From Trochalopteron elliotii (lineage: Eukaryota; Chordata; Aves; Passeriformes; Leiothrichidae), in the NCBI GenBank assembly GCA_024734555.1, contig JANPWX010000081.1, forward strand, positions 3,124,825 through 3,188,824: a stretch of 64,000 bases of DNA, given 5' to 3'. This document shows positions 38,066 to 51,066 of the stretch, piece by piece. The notes beneath the pieces were generated by a model. That model saw only the letters and a program-made list of their open reading frames with translations, made no database searches and was not told where the DNA came from. Positions within the stretch are counted from its first letter, which is position 1, and the number at the start of each line of letters is the position of its first letter. A program made the translations under genes and the position numbers.

Positions 38066-40009
38066 GGAGCATGTGTATACCAAGGGTTCATGTCACTTGG
38101 CCCTGGGAGCCAGATACCAGCAGAAATTACTCCCTGCCACCAGCAGAAATGGTGTGGATGTCAGGTGTCCTCAGACAAGTCCCCTCAGGCACACAGTCCT
38201 TTCTCAAAGCAAAAAGGAGCTGGACACATCCCCTACCTGTGCCCCACTTCAAGCACCAAGCAACACTCTGCAGACAGCATTACAGCAGCTCTTTTCACAC
38301 CCACAATGCAGTCATCTCTTTATTTCCTCTGCCCCAGTGCCTTGCAGGCAAAATTCTGCTGGTAAGCTTTGATGGGAACAGTGCAACACAGGTTAAATCA
38401 CTGGTATTATTCTTATCTTTTGTAGTTACAACCACCTCTGAATTTAATAGTGCTGCGTGTTTTAGTACAGCAGTGTTTGCATGACAAAATATTAAAGAGC
38501 TTTCCACCTTTTTAACATATATCCTGCTTTCAAGGGCTTGTAATTTAGCTGAGAAAATGCTCAGAGCTGAAGATCAGCACTCAAAGTCTCAGTGTGGAGG
38601 CAGCATTTCATTTCAGTTGTGAGAGGGAAAACAGTATGTCATTTTTATAACTATCAATAGAAGGCTTCTGTGGGGTTTTTACTTTCTGGATTTTTTCCTG
38701 TTCTAAGACACTTTCCTGTTTCAAGTTAAGCAATTGGATGTATTAACAAGTGACAATCATGGATCATGGCATGAACAAGAAAAGATAAATGTCTTTAAAA
38801 AAAAAGATGGTACAAAATCAGTGTACATTTTCCACAGCTTTACATGAAACACAAAGATCCAGTTCTGTAAAGCATAACTACATAGTCATCACTCCCATGC
38901 AGTGCTGACAAAACTGTAAATGGTTTTAAACATTGGCTTCATACTTTCACATTCAGGAGAAAAGATAGATACTAACTGTAGGGACATGTGTAAGACAAAG
39001 GAATTCTTAATTTTTCATCTCTAAAATCTTGAAAGAAATCAAAAATCTGTTCTTTACTTTAGAGAATTAATGGTTTAAAAGAGGATAACAGCCTTTCCAG
39101 TCCTCAAGTTTTGTTGGTTGTTTTCACGGATAGGACTTCAGAAATATTTACTAATGATGTAGTCATTATATTGAAACGTCTTGTTTATTAACATAACACT
39201 TAAATTTCTTTACCTTTCTTCCTACCTGTAGATATACAGAGAACTGCAGTTGTCTGTCATCCCAAAACATGCATCACAAACATATACATCTCTGTGGAAT
39301 TCAATTCCTGGCATGGGTGAATAAGAGGTTAATTCATTTCCAGTATCCATCACTAGAGGTACTGAAATAATAAAATATTCTACTTTACTTAAGCTTGTGT
39401 GCCATTCCCTTCTCTCAAGAGCTTCATTAGAATGTGAGAAAGCAGAAAGAAATTACCACACATTGGAAATAACCATCCATACAGATTAAAAAATATACAT
39501 TGAACAGAAAGAAAATGGTAAATACATTTGGGTATGTATATACATATATACAAATATATACATACAAGCAAACATACACAGTTTTAGTATTATTTTAGAG
39601 GAGATACATGGACATGGAGAGTGGAAGGAGAGGGTAAGTGTCCAGGATTCATTTCAATAGGGAGTTTGACAGAAATAGGATAATTGCTATACCTAGTTCT
39701 AGAATGGGTTTCTAGGCAGCTTAGCTTAAATGTTCCTAGAAATAAGGGAAAGCTTAAGACCACTGAAGACTTCCATGGAGCCACAACACACAAGAGTAGT
39801 GCTGGGCTTATTCCACTAAGGGGTACTCATGTCTCCTTCCTGGCTGACAGACTGCACAAACCAGTGCAGAGCTTCTTTTTGCACAGCCCTCAGCCCAGAC
39901 ACAGCGTGGGGATGGGTGATGTGAGTCACGAGCCACTGGATGGGCTCCTTGTGGTGACAGTTCTTAATTTCATTTCTAGGGAAACTCCTCATTGATCAGT
40001 CTTTGGATT
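38066..40009. other. Unique non-coding sequence with a three-frame-open block
   Basis: All three plus-strand frames stay open together from 38,090 to 38,365 (the longest is 137 codons, 38,071-38,484), because the block is C-rich and stop-poor. None of the three conceptual products resembles a known protein, so I do not call a gene. An alternating AT stretch near 39,531-39,569 includes a perfect 14-base palindrome at 39,533-39,546. Confidence 0.55.
39531..39569. repeat. TATA/CATA simple repeat with palindrome
   Basis: An alternating purine-pyrimidine AT stretch built from TATA, GTAT and CATA words contains the 14-base palindrome TATGTATATACATA at 39,533-39,546. It could form cruciform structures in the laboratory, but I see no functional context. 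Confidence 0.75.
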
Positions 40010-40575
40010 GTCTGTGTCTAATCCTTATTCAGGAAATATGCCTTGACATAATCAACTTTACCAATTATTGCACAGTAGCTAATCTCTTGCTGCAGAAGAA
40101 AGTGTTGAGAAGGCGTGACGATGGCATTACTCTGAGAATACTTCACCTGTCCCCTATATCATTTCTACACTTAATAGCCCCAGAGCTCAATATAGTTCTG
40201 AAATTTCACTGATGGTCTCCTCTGGGGCATTATTACCAGATTACTCCCATGATTTGATGACAGGATACGTTATAAACACACACAGTTGCTTGAAAGATAT
40301 TAATTGCAATGTATGCTCTTCTGCAAAGTTCTTGCCGGCAGCAATCTCAAAATTAAATCCCTTCAATGCTGTTTTCATACACACGGATCTCATTAGACTA
40401 TTCTCATGGCAGCCTGCATCAACAGTGGTGTGCCCAGCTTTCAAGCGAATCCCATGGTCCCTTCCAGTTATCTGGGGGGTTGCCCACATGGGGGAATTAG
40501 TGCAGAGTAAAGCTGCATTTGAATTTACTGCTCAGCAATTACTGCAGACAACTGCTCATGTGCACCACCTCGTGT
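40010..40575. promoter_or_regulatory. Candidate conserved non-coding block
   Basis: The block is complex, free of simple repeats and named mobile elements, and carries homeodomain-type TAATTG at 40,301-40,306. Plus-strand frames at 40,003-40,212 (69 codons) and 40,212-40,577 (121 codons) lie back to back but in different frames, and neither product is recognisable. It reads like conserved non-coding DNA to me, which is an impression, not a measurement. A short unannotated exon cannot be excluded. Confidence 0.25.
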
Positions 40576-43500
40576 AAGGAAGCTTTTCTGCCTTCACTCA
40601 GAAAATGGTGTTGCACAGGGGTCCTTTTGGGGCTCAATTAAAAATGTCAGATGAGGGTTAAGCTATTTTCTTACAGTAGAAATCACACTGGTGTTTTTCG
40701 TTTGCTTTCCTCCCCTTATAGATATGCCCTTATGGATTATCTTTCCATATTCTTAAACTGTGTTTTCCTTCAGCCTCACCTCCACTGTTTAAAAAAAAAA
40801 ATCCTACCATCGTAAGATAAAGATTTATTGACTCCATCAAAAATATCCTGTTTCAAGTTCAAGAGAGGCCGAGGTTTTGATGCATGAAGCTTGGTTTTGC
40901 TTGCCTGATCCATTCTGAAAAAAAGCCTATCCAACAATTTCTTTTCATAGCAAATTCTTAGAAAACAGCTGTAAGTCTTCAGTGTCTTAAAGGCATCGAT
41001 TAAAAATACTTCCCTCAAAAAGTAAAGCATTACCAAACATACATCCTCTTATGTACAAATAGTAGTCAGTTCATTGAAATGCAGTTTAAGAACTTCCACG
41101 AAAGAGATGCATCCTCGAGACCAACAGGATGTGAGATTACAGAATTACAGAAAACACTTATTTTTGGGGTACTTTTTAACAAAGCTGCCTCCATTTCACC
41201 AGGTTTTCTTTTATTAACTGACAGTTTTAAAATTCTTCCAGGCTCCAGAGAGAAAAAACAAACAAACAACAAAAACCCACAAACAAATGGAAAATAACTT
41301 TTTATTAAATATGTCTCTTTGATAAGATGTGGAAGTACTGAAAAAAGGGAGACCCCTCTGCTTCCCTCCCCACACCCCTGCACACATGCATGTTTGTACA
41401 CAGAAACATACACTGAAATACCAGTTTTAAAATATACAGAGAGACCCTGGAGAGAGTCAACATTAATGGAACTTTAAAAAGCATGTAAAAAGACATCAGA
41501 GAAAACCACAAATATTAAAAACCATGCCCAGGGGTTGAGAGAATAACGATTAGAGATTCCACAGTGGTTATGCTGACAGAAACTCTCTCCTGGGATGGGG
41601 GCGGTTTAATCCCACAGCAGAGGTGGAGTTGTGAGTGCCCAGCTGCCCGCCAGCCTCATTCCACATCCTGCCTCACTCTCCTGCCTGCCACTGGTCCCTT
41701 TGTAATTGACTCCTGGAAGACTTCAGAGGCTTTGTGAAGGCAGAATGGGGAATAAAAGCTGTGTGGTGGGTGTTGGGGGCTGGATCTTAGGAGGAACATT
41801 CCTCTGGGGCACAAGGCTGTTGTATCCACTCCCATAAAACCAAGGTGTTAGTGTGTGCAAAATGAGCCATTTCTGACCCAAGAGCCTGGGTGCAGGGTGA
41901 TCCCCATAGACCCTGGGCTAAAAACCCCTCAGGAGCAGTAGCCCTCCTCTCATCAGACTCGTGCTGCTTGGGCAAAAGCAGTTTGAAGGGTAACAATGAG
42001 CCACCAGCCAGCATATTTATAAACCCAAACCACTTAGAGCAAATTCCTGTGTGACACAGGCTTAGAGAATAAGGTGCAGAGCACGGCGGCACACATGGCA
42101 AAATGACCCACGGGCTCCATCCTGGAGCAAGGAGGAGGAAACCATTAACATCAATATCACTCCCCTTGCAGCAAATGATTTGGGCAGGGAGAGGGGAGGG
42201 TGCAATGACGCCTTGAATTCACCCTCTCCAGGCTGAAACCTTCCACATTGAAATGCAGAGGGGTAACAGAGAAGTGAGCTAACATCAGAGAAAAGGGTGC
42301 CTGTCAGGAAGTGGGCATGTACTTAAAACTGCATATATGACCATGAAGTATCCACAGCCCTGTTCCTGGGATTCTTTTATTAGACTGACAAAAGGTTAAT
42401 TAGATTAAGAAAACAGGCTGGCAGGTTTGGCCAGCGGCTCTGCTCCTTCCACCCACAGAAACATTTTGAGTGTATCAGACTGGTGAGGATCCAATCTGCA
42501 ACTTGGGTGCAACAAAGCTGGAATGGACTTCTGACAGACCAAAAGAGTCAGTTCTACAGGTAAACTAGAAACAAGATCATTTAAGAATAGTGCATCATAA
42601 AAAGAAAAAAAAAATGGGCTCAAAAGTCAGCCTGATTTGAGGCAACATTTTGTCACAAAGATTCAATTGGCTCCTTGTATAAATGGGAACTTGAATTTTA
42701 TTGTGTGTCTAAACACACTTATGACATTGTGCAAAGAAATCTACATTATCGGTAAGAATGTTGACAGGACTAGAGCAACAGAAAACTTGTCTCAAAAAGC
42801 CCTAGTGATTTTTCTGGTATTCTGAAAAAGTGCTAGATGGGTAAAATGAGTCACCTCTAGAAGACTCTTAAGGGGAAGCTGTAGGGAGTAGGGATTTAAC
42901 TGGAGGGAAAGATGATATGGCATTAATAACTACTGGCCTCCCTGCCAGTGAATGGGAGAGGCTTGTCAGAGATACCCCAAAACTTTAACCAGTAAATGCT
43001 GGTCGAGAATATGCAAGATCATCCTTAAAACAAAAGTAAGCCAAAGCAACAGTAAAAGAAACAAGAAACAAGACCCTCCAGAAAAAAAAAAAAAGAATTC
43101 CCCGATTCCTCTTATGCAAAAAAGAAGACAGGACTAATTTCCATTATCTAACCAAATGCAAACTGGGAAATAAAAATAAGACTTTTTTTTTTTTCCCAAA
43201 CCACCAAGAGCTATGCATTGTAAATCTCCTCCCTCTTCTTCCAATCACATAATTGGAAGGTTATTTGCATTTTTAATAAAATACCTGCTGTGCACTACAG
43301 TACTCAGGCAGAGGTTTATTCAGGGAGGAAGCACACTGGAGCTTGCACTGTCAGATGGTGAACCTCTGTCACGTGCTGTGGTTCAGGCATCCCTGTCAGA
43401 TCAGAGCTGCACTTTGCCATGTAATGAAGCAACTTAGAACTACTTATTCAAAGCCTTGAACTTAATTAGCAGTAGAGCAAGGCAACTAACTTGCAGTGAA

Positions 43501-44383
43501 TAAATTGTCGACTTCGCTTCTTTCTGTTCATGAATGTTCTATGATTAGCACAAATTATTCTTATAATTATTCAAATTTAATTCACCATATTATTAAAATA
43601 ATATTTAGTCTACAGCTCATTCACCAGGAGCATGAATGTTATAAATGAGTTTATTAATTCTGAATATCTGAGTAGATCACATGTTTCAAGGTGTAAAGCT
43701 GAGAGTCAGAGTGTCTGGACAGTTACCTACAGCACTGAGTTCTACATTAACTCCCCTGCTTTATAGTCTGAACACTGAATAAATGTTGGAAAAATTGCTA
43801 TTGGTCCACTTATTCACTAAGCACTTTTGGAAGAGGAACATAAGTGAGGCAAAAGTAATGCATGTGAGGGTTTGTAAGGGGAAGGGAAATACAGGGGAAA
43901 AGTTACTAATGGAAAACACTTCACCAGGATTTTTCACAAGTTCAAACACCACGGCTCTTGGACTGAAGCTGTTAGCAAGCTCCCAGTTAATAACATTCCT
44001 GTCAATAGGAAGAGAACTCACGAGAGGATGCTTCACTCAAAACTGTACTTGTAAGAATGCTCATAAATCTAAGTCAGTATTTAATAACCCAGCCCACCCA
44101 GTGCCACTCTGGGACAGGTAAATTCATAGTACCTAAAGCACCTAAAACAAGAGTTTGCTGCTTTGTTTTTTGTGCTGCCCTGAACTCCTTCCAAGATCTC
44201 TGGTCTTAATTTTTTTTCTTCTTTTCTTCAAAGGATTTATTTCAGAAGATCGACTGCAGCTGTGGTCTTCCCCCTGTGCCTGCTGCAGTGGTGAGGGCAG
44301 AAATCTGAGTGCTAAGGAAAAGGACATTTTGGATTATGGAACAAATCCTTCCTTCAAAGACAAAGACACTTTTTACTACAGTC
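40576..44383. other. Unique non-coding sequence
   Basis: No gene is supported; frames are 115 codons or shorter. A GC-richer block lies at 41,580-42,130, with a purine-rich frame on the minus strand (41,787-42,101) but no known protein. Homopolymers occur at 43,079-43,094 (A) and 43,183-43,194 (T). The stretch 43,220-43,440 is listed separately. Confidence 0.6.
43220..43440. promoter_or_regulatory. Candidate enhancer-like block with octamer and E-box
   Basis: It contains ATTTGCAT (POU octamer form) at 43,263-43,270 and a palindromic E-box CACGTG at 43,370-43,375, plus an AATTGG word next to a CCAAT box near 43,240. Individually these motifs occur by chance. The combination in repeat-free sequence is only suggestive. 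Confidence 0.25.
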
Positions 44384-44629
44384 TGTAGTGACAAGGGGCA
44401 ATGCATTTAAACTTATAGTGTAGGTAGGTTTAGATTGGACAAGAGAAAAAAAAAATCACAATGAGAGTGGTGAGACACTGGAGCAATGGAGAAGTTATGG
44501 ACACTCCATCCATGGAAGTGTTCAAGGCCAGGCTGGATGGAGATTTTATCTAGTAAAAGACATCCCTCCCCATGGACCAGATGATTTTTAAAGGCCCCTT
44601 CCAACCCAAACCATTCTGTGAGTCTGTGA
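44384..44629 (+). mobile_element. CR1 LINE 3' end, plus strand
   Basis: The last ~245 bases of a CR1 element are clear: GTGAGACACTGGAGCAATGG, CCATGGAAGTGTTCAAGGCC, CCAGGCTGGATGGAG and the terminal CCCTTCCAACCCAAACCATT ending in CTGTGAGTCTGTG. It is 5'-truncated and has a short A run where the usual GATTTAGATTGGA region has slipped (44,445-44,455). The end is followed directly by seven A and a C, as in the copy at 54,010. Confidence 0.92.
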
Positions 44630-47204
44630 AAAAAACACAGAGATGAACGGGAAGGATGAGTAGCGATATGAAACAATTTGCACACTAAAGGAAAAAAAAA
44701 ATAGACTGGGAGGATTTATACTGAAGGAAAAAAAAAGAAAAGTTTTTTGCAAGCAGGTAAGCATGACTCTTGCAGCAGAGAGAATGGAGACATGTCCTGT
44801 CCATCACATCTAAGCCCTGGCCCCCAAACCCCTGGGGAATCCAGTGGCCTGCACCACTCCTCTGTATCAGTCACCCTCAGAAAAACCTTCATGCACAGGG
44901 TGCTCACACAGCCTGCACTTGGCCACCTGCCCCAAGGGACCTCACAAATACCCACTACACAGCAAGAGTGCTTCAAGCTCAGCCACGGATGTTGAGAAAA
45001 ATCAATGAAGAACACAAAGCAGTGAACAGGGTTTATCAGCTGAAACAGTGGAAATGGTGAACTATTGACCAGCAGATCTATAACAAGAGGAATTTGGGAC
45101 TTGTTTTCTTCATGATCTTTTTACCTGAGAAAGCAAAGAGATGTCATTTAAGGCACAAAAGAGTCGGTCTGGATTAGTCTGTGATACTAACCAGGAGGCT
45201 GGAGAGTGTTCCAGACCAGCCCCAGGGCAGCTCCCAGCCCAACCCATTCCAGAACACCTCCCTGTGGGTTCAGGTAGGGCATACATTGGGGATCTTCTCA
45301 TGTCATGATGGTGCCTCCTGTGCCCTGAGATTGCTTTCAAATGAAAGATTTTCCACAGACAATTGTCAAACAGAAGCACAGTATAACAAGAAAGCTTCTG
45401 GTCTGACTCAGTAAGCAGTGCCTGTAGTCTTTAGTGATTCTTAACAATTTTTATGCTATATATTTATGTGTAATTTATACCATTTAGCAGTATTTTTCTA
45501 GCTCAGAACTAACTGCTGGAAGCACCATAAGATGTCTTAAAAGAGATTTCCTCTAGCTGGAAATTAAAACATTTTTTACAAAAGCATGGACACACTTGGG
45601 CATATTCTCTCTTAAATATCTGGACTTTAAGCAGAGCACGTATGAGATTACATAATGAGAAGTGAGATGCATAAATCCCTTGTTTTTTATAAATGCAAAC
45701 CATACCTTCCCCCTGTCATCCCTCTGTTCCCCTGCAAGTATAAAAACAGGTCAGAGGAAAGAAAAGATGCTTCTGTTATGATGGACTCATTCCATGGGAC
45801 AGGCTCTTTTGTTTGAAGGGACAGGCACACAGCCCATCCTTACTCTGCTACTGTGGTCCTGAGGGTACCACAGTATCACTCTAAAACCTTTTGCAGCAAC
45901 TCTTGACACCAACATGTCACCATCACCTTATTCACCCATTATGATCAGTGCACCCCAAAATTCAACATCCAGCTGAAGCTTTCTTTATACCAGCACCCTA
46001 TGAAAATTCCCCATAATTTGAGTAAAAATTCAGTTAACACATTTAGCATTTGTCAAAGACCAGATTTCTGTATGCTTCAGTCAAATTCTTTTCCAATCAA
46101 CCAACTGCACATATTGAACAATATATAACTATTTATGGCCAAATGTATCATGCAAATACTGTTTCTGCTAATATAACAATGCAGGCTGGCTGTTCAGTTG
46201 TCTGTGCAAAATGAGCTGATGGTTGTGATTTAATTTACAGTAGACAAGAGACAGTACTGTAAGGAACTCTCATTGTTTCTTTTTATTAGTGGAAGCTGAA
46301 AAACGATGAAAAGTAATCTACCCTACACTTCTATGGTTCAGGAAATAATCCATGAGAAAGTCTACTAAAAAAAAAATCAAAAAGGGAAGAGAAAGGAGGG
46401 TGTCAACGATAAATGAATAATACACAGACATGTCCACGGTGATCTGAATAATTCAGCACACAAAATTAAAGCATGTTTCACATCTGCCACCATAAAAGAT
46501 AAAGCTATCTAGTCTGTTTTAAAAGTATAATGATTACAAGGGAACACTTCTGATTCACACTCAGGTCTAGTTTGAATGCCAACCCTGTGGTCCCCACAAA
46601 AGAACATCTAAAAGCTCTGGGCTCTCCAGCTGTGAAGTTTTAATTGAGTAGAAACAGCAAAGTTTTAAAGTGCCACCTGTTACCAGTAAACCCCAGTGGT
46701 CCTGACCAGACTGCAAAGACCCTGCACCCTTGGGATACCTCCATCCACCAAGTGAAATGCCCAAAAATGACCACTGCAGTTATATATCTGGCTGCAGTGA
46801 GAGCAACCCTGTTCTCACACACTCTCCCTACACCTCATCCTAGAGCCCTGCCAAGCCTCCTTCAGCACCTGAGTTTGGGGTGCCAGTCTAGAAAGCAACC
46901 CTGCCAGGCTCCTTGAGTTTCTGTGTCTGAAGTTTCAACAACATACCATCTGAGGCTACAACTGGTTCCAAATGCACTGATCTTCCAGCAAATGCTTCTT
47001 TTCCAAATGGAGACAGACCAGCAGCTAAGCACCAAATGATTCCAGTGGGTCCATATGTCTTCCAAATTCTCACCAAGATCCAATGAGAGAGAAAACTCAG
47101 AAAGCAGAAAATTCCTTTCTACCGTGTGAAGATACATGACAGCCACGCCTCTACTACGCCATCACACCTTATGTACTCAACCTGATGTAAAACCAGGCCT
47201 GTCT
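44630..47204. other. Unique non-coding sequence
   Basis: No gene is supported. Mixed-composition blocks at 44,760-45,060 and 46,560-46,920 have overlapping frames on both strands (up to 99 codons) with no recognisable product. A perfect POU octamer ATGCAAAT lies at 46,150-46,157 in otherwise repeat-free AT-rich sequence. Confidence 0.6.
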
Positions 47205-47390
47205 CTTTTGGGGGAGCCGAGGGGACACGTGTGGGAGCTGCAAGGAGGCACTTTGATCCCAGTCACAGCAGAAGAGCCCCTCATTCCCAGGGAGAGCAGT
47301 GCCAGCAGCCCGTGCCCCTGGCAGGTCCGCGGCTGCTGCGGGCCAGGCGCTGCCCCCGCGCCAGCTGGGAGAGATGGCTCAGCCCTCTCC
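47205..47390. promoter_or_regulatory. Second CpG-rich patch, candidate regulatory element
   Basis: About nine CpG dinucleotides fall in roughly 180 bases, including GGTCCGCGGCTGC and CCCCCGCGCCAGC, against an AT-rich background, and there is one E-box CACGTG near 47,226. All three plus frames are open across 47,299-47,444, and a 170-codon minus frame covers 47,177-47,689. This is expected when GC-rich DNA removes stop codons. It could be a small promoter-type island, an enhancer or a decayed GC-rich repeat. I recognise no protein in any frame. Confidence 0.35.
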
Positions 47391-50300
47391 TCTCCCTGGA
47401 CAGGCACCAGCCCTGCTCCTGCAACCTCCAAACATTCCTCATAAAGCAACAGCACAGCTACACACATCACTGCCTTGGTATTTTGTAAGGAATCTATTGC
47501 AAACAATGCTTTTTGTATTAAATTACTGGGGTTTAAAATGCAGCAAGGTGCAGGTTCTTCAAATAGGGAAGTGATGCTGCCAGAGAGTTTTCCAATGTAA
47601 ATTCTCTGAAGTCTTGACTGGGCTTTTGGGATAAACATCTTGTATTTCGTCCAAATAAGCCCCCATGAAATCTGACCAATTGTTTTCATTTTAGAAAGTT
47701 ACCTATACAGGAAAAAAAATACACACCAGGTATTAAAAAAATCCATACCAAACCAAAATCCCAAAAAAACCAACAACCTCCTCCTTTAATCAAAATATGG
47801 AAGTCACTGTGTTTTTCATCACTGAACAAGCAAATCCTTTTTCTCTGGTACCCTGGAGTATTAACAGGTGGCCATAGCCCCTAGCTGCATGAAACTACCA
47901 TATGCTACAGAGATCAAAATTAATAAACCAACAGCACAATGTGCCAGTTTATTGTGCTTGCATTTGATTTTAGTTCTCTTCTTGGTGGTTTTTTTTTTAC
48001 TAAAAAGACATATTTGGTGATTTTTAGCCTTAATATCAGTAGCTCCAATTTTGAATTCTTTGTTTTGGCCTCATACCAGGTAAACACACATACAGAAATA
48101 CATTTCTGACACTACATTTCAAAATACCACATCATTTGTCCTCCTCTATGACTCTCTATGCTAAAACATTAGCAGTTCCATATACTTTAAGGGCTTTAAC
48201 AGTGGAAAATTTAACAAATTTCCTCTGACATAAGATTATGTGCACAATAAAAAATTATCTGAATCTCATTTAACTGTACAAATTCATTTCTTGTTAAATA
48301 CTAATCAGCCAGAACAAAGCATCGCATACAATGTTCTTCTCCCTTCTCTACTTGGCACCTTTAATGGGTCTTTAAAAAATTCTCTTTGCTTTCCTCCACA
48401 AAAACTGTTAATAATTGGCAAAGAAACCCACTGATGCGAATACTAGATGAATATGGAAACCACAAAGCATTATTTCATGTGGAGGAAATGAGCAGAGGTG
48501 CCTCCAAATATAAACAGGCAATACTTATCCTACTCTTCAGAGAGCCCCAGTGTTGGCTCCTAAATTGAAGCATCTGCCAAAAACTACACAAAATTCTGTA
48601 TCCAAAACCAGGAGGAAAACATTGTCCATATTGTAAACCATTTGCATGACAATTTTGGCCTTGAATCAGTAACCTTCTATTCATATGAGTAATCAGTACT
48701 CCAATGAGTGGTTTCACTGACTCCTTAGCCACTGCTTGTACACAGATGCACTGTAGGAGGGTTTTGTCCTACTGACTGGGGTGACTGCCAAGACTTACAG
48801 GGTCCAGCATTAGTTTTATGGTGAAGTTACACCATCTCTGACCCTGTGTAAAATTAGGGTCTTGACCCCTCCAGAGCATTTCCCAAGAGCAGCCCCAGCT
48901 GTCTTCTCTCCAGGCATTTCTGGGAGGAACTCTGCTCTGTTGTCTAACCTCCTTTCAGCAGCTCATAGGGCTGTGCTGCTTGTAGCAAGAATTTCTGACA
49001 ACTCTGAGTGCATCCTTTTGACCTTCATCTTGCAGTTTTATTGCCTCTCTCTCAGGGCTGGTGCACACTGATGCTAGGAAGAGCAGCCTGCTCTGGGTTA
49101 GGGGCAGGTTACACACAAAAAGTGTACTATTTACATGGTAGTGGCAGGGAGAGTTAAGGTTATCATCTGGCTCCAGGGATGTGCCCTCATGTGTACAGCA
49201 CTGAAATAATGGAAGAAAATAGCAGAATTCACTGTTTTTTTGGTTTTTTTTTCTTTCTACCTTATTCCTATAACCTCTCAACCACTGAGAAAAATACAGA
49301 GCCCTTTTTGACACACCCTTCCCCAAAGCCTCACACCCTCCTTTTTTCTCCCCATTCTCAAAGGCTAGAATGGAAGGAGCAGAGGCAGTGCTGTTAATCC
49401 TTCCTAAAGTACTGACTGAAACCCACTAAAATCGATGAAAAATCTTCTAGTGATTTTTAACAGACTCAGATCACAGTTCTCAGCAGACATGAGCTGTCTC
49501 CAGGACATCATCCTGGAGAAAAAAGATAGGCAGGCAGAAGTGCAGCCTACTTCCAGCTCAGGTAGCGTTGGTGTCAGCTGAATCAGAATTTCTCAGACCC
49601 AGGGACACCAGGACACGCTGGCAACTTCAAAGACATAACAGAAAACAAAGAAAAAAGCTCACATACTAATCTAGTTTGTCAATATGCATGGACTTCATTG
49701 AATTTTGTGATTCCTGCCTCCAAACACAGGATGGGTTGTTTTTTTTTATTTCCCTGAAAGAGATTGTTTTGATGTTTTCTAAATAAAGCATCTTCATGTT
49801 TAATTTCCAAATGACACTTCAAAGCTAAATTAATTATATCACTGGAAAGCTTTTCCATAAGGAGCTTTTCAAAGGATGCCAATTCTTGATTTTTGCAGGA
49901 AGAGAAAAAATTACCTTTTTTCACGTTTCTTTTTTTTATTGCATGATGTGGCCAGCACACAATTTTGAGTAAATTATTTATATAGACCTCATCCCAGTCA
50001 TTTGGTTAAAATAATGGAAAGACATCTTTTCACCTACAACAGATCAAAACTTTTGAGAAACCACTAAAATAGGAACCTAATCCCTTAATCATTATTCAGG
50101 AACAAGTCAAATCAAATGCCAGTTTTACCTCAGAGAAGGCATAAGAATGAGGCTATAAATCATATATGGCTTTTCCTCAGTCAAGTCACTCCTAATTTTT
50201 ATCCCTGGTTTTCATTTTGTCTTATCATTAGTTCCACAGTTGCTCAGTGTAAACTTTATTATCATTGACGTAGACCAGAATGTTCTTATGAATCTGTAAG

Positions 50301-51066
50301 ATCACAATAAAATTCTGCTAATCTAAATATTTTTCTTATTTAGAACCAAGTTAATGCTCAGTCTGTAAAATAACACCAGTACTAATGGTTAATACAATTC
50401 TAATAGCCAAAAGACAATAAGGAAACCCAATTCAGAATAACATGTTCTGGAGAAAGCATTTTCCAATATCTCAGCCTTGCAGATCTATTTCAATTAACAT
50501 TTGAGGAGATCTGAGACATCATAAAATAAAAGTAAGTACTAAGTTTCCAAGAAACATAAACTGAACTGTAATTCCATTGCACATGAACATACTCCATCTT
50601 CTCAAAGAGCTGCACTGTGGTTTCCAGTATTGGCAGGAGGCACTCTTATAATAACATTATATGTATACTGTAGTTCCCTTGATGTCTTTCATCTTTTTTC
50701 ATAAACAAAATTACAGTGACAGTGCAGTTCATTACAGGAGGTTTCATTAAAGAACTGGTTTATTTTAAGAGAACAGCAGCAAAGAACTGTCTTCAGGGAT
50801 GGAGCCGAGTAAAAGGCCTGATTATGCCTCCACGAAAATCAGGCAGAAATTATGCAGGATTTTGACACTGTAACACAGGAAAATCCTCTTAAGAGACACA
50901 GGGAACAAACTGTTCCACTGTGACATGCATTAATAAGCAGGTGCAGCCCTGTCAAGTTGTTGCAGGGTGACAAGTTTGGCCCTCCTGAGGCCTGGCTCCC
51001 CATTCTCCCAGGGCTGGCAGTGCCCTGGCCCCAGCCCTCAGTGCTCCAGGAGGGTCCCAAGGGGGA
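47391..51066. other. Unique non-coding sequence
   Basis: No gene is supported; frames are 123 codons or shorter, the longest being minus 48,955-49,326. A-rich words occur near 47,710-47,775. GC rises from 50,940 on toward the CR1 copy. I see no further named repeat. Confidence 0.65.
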
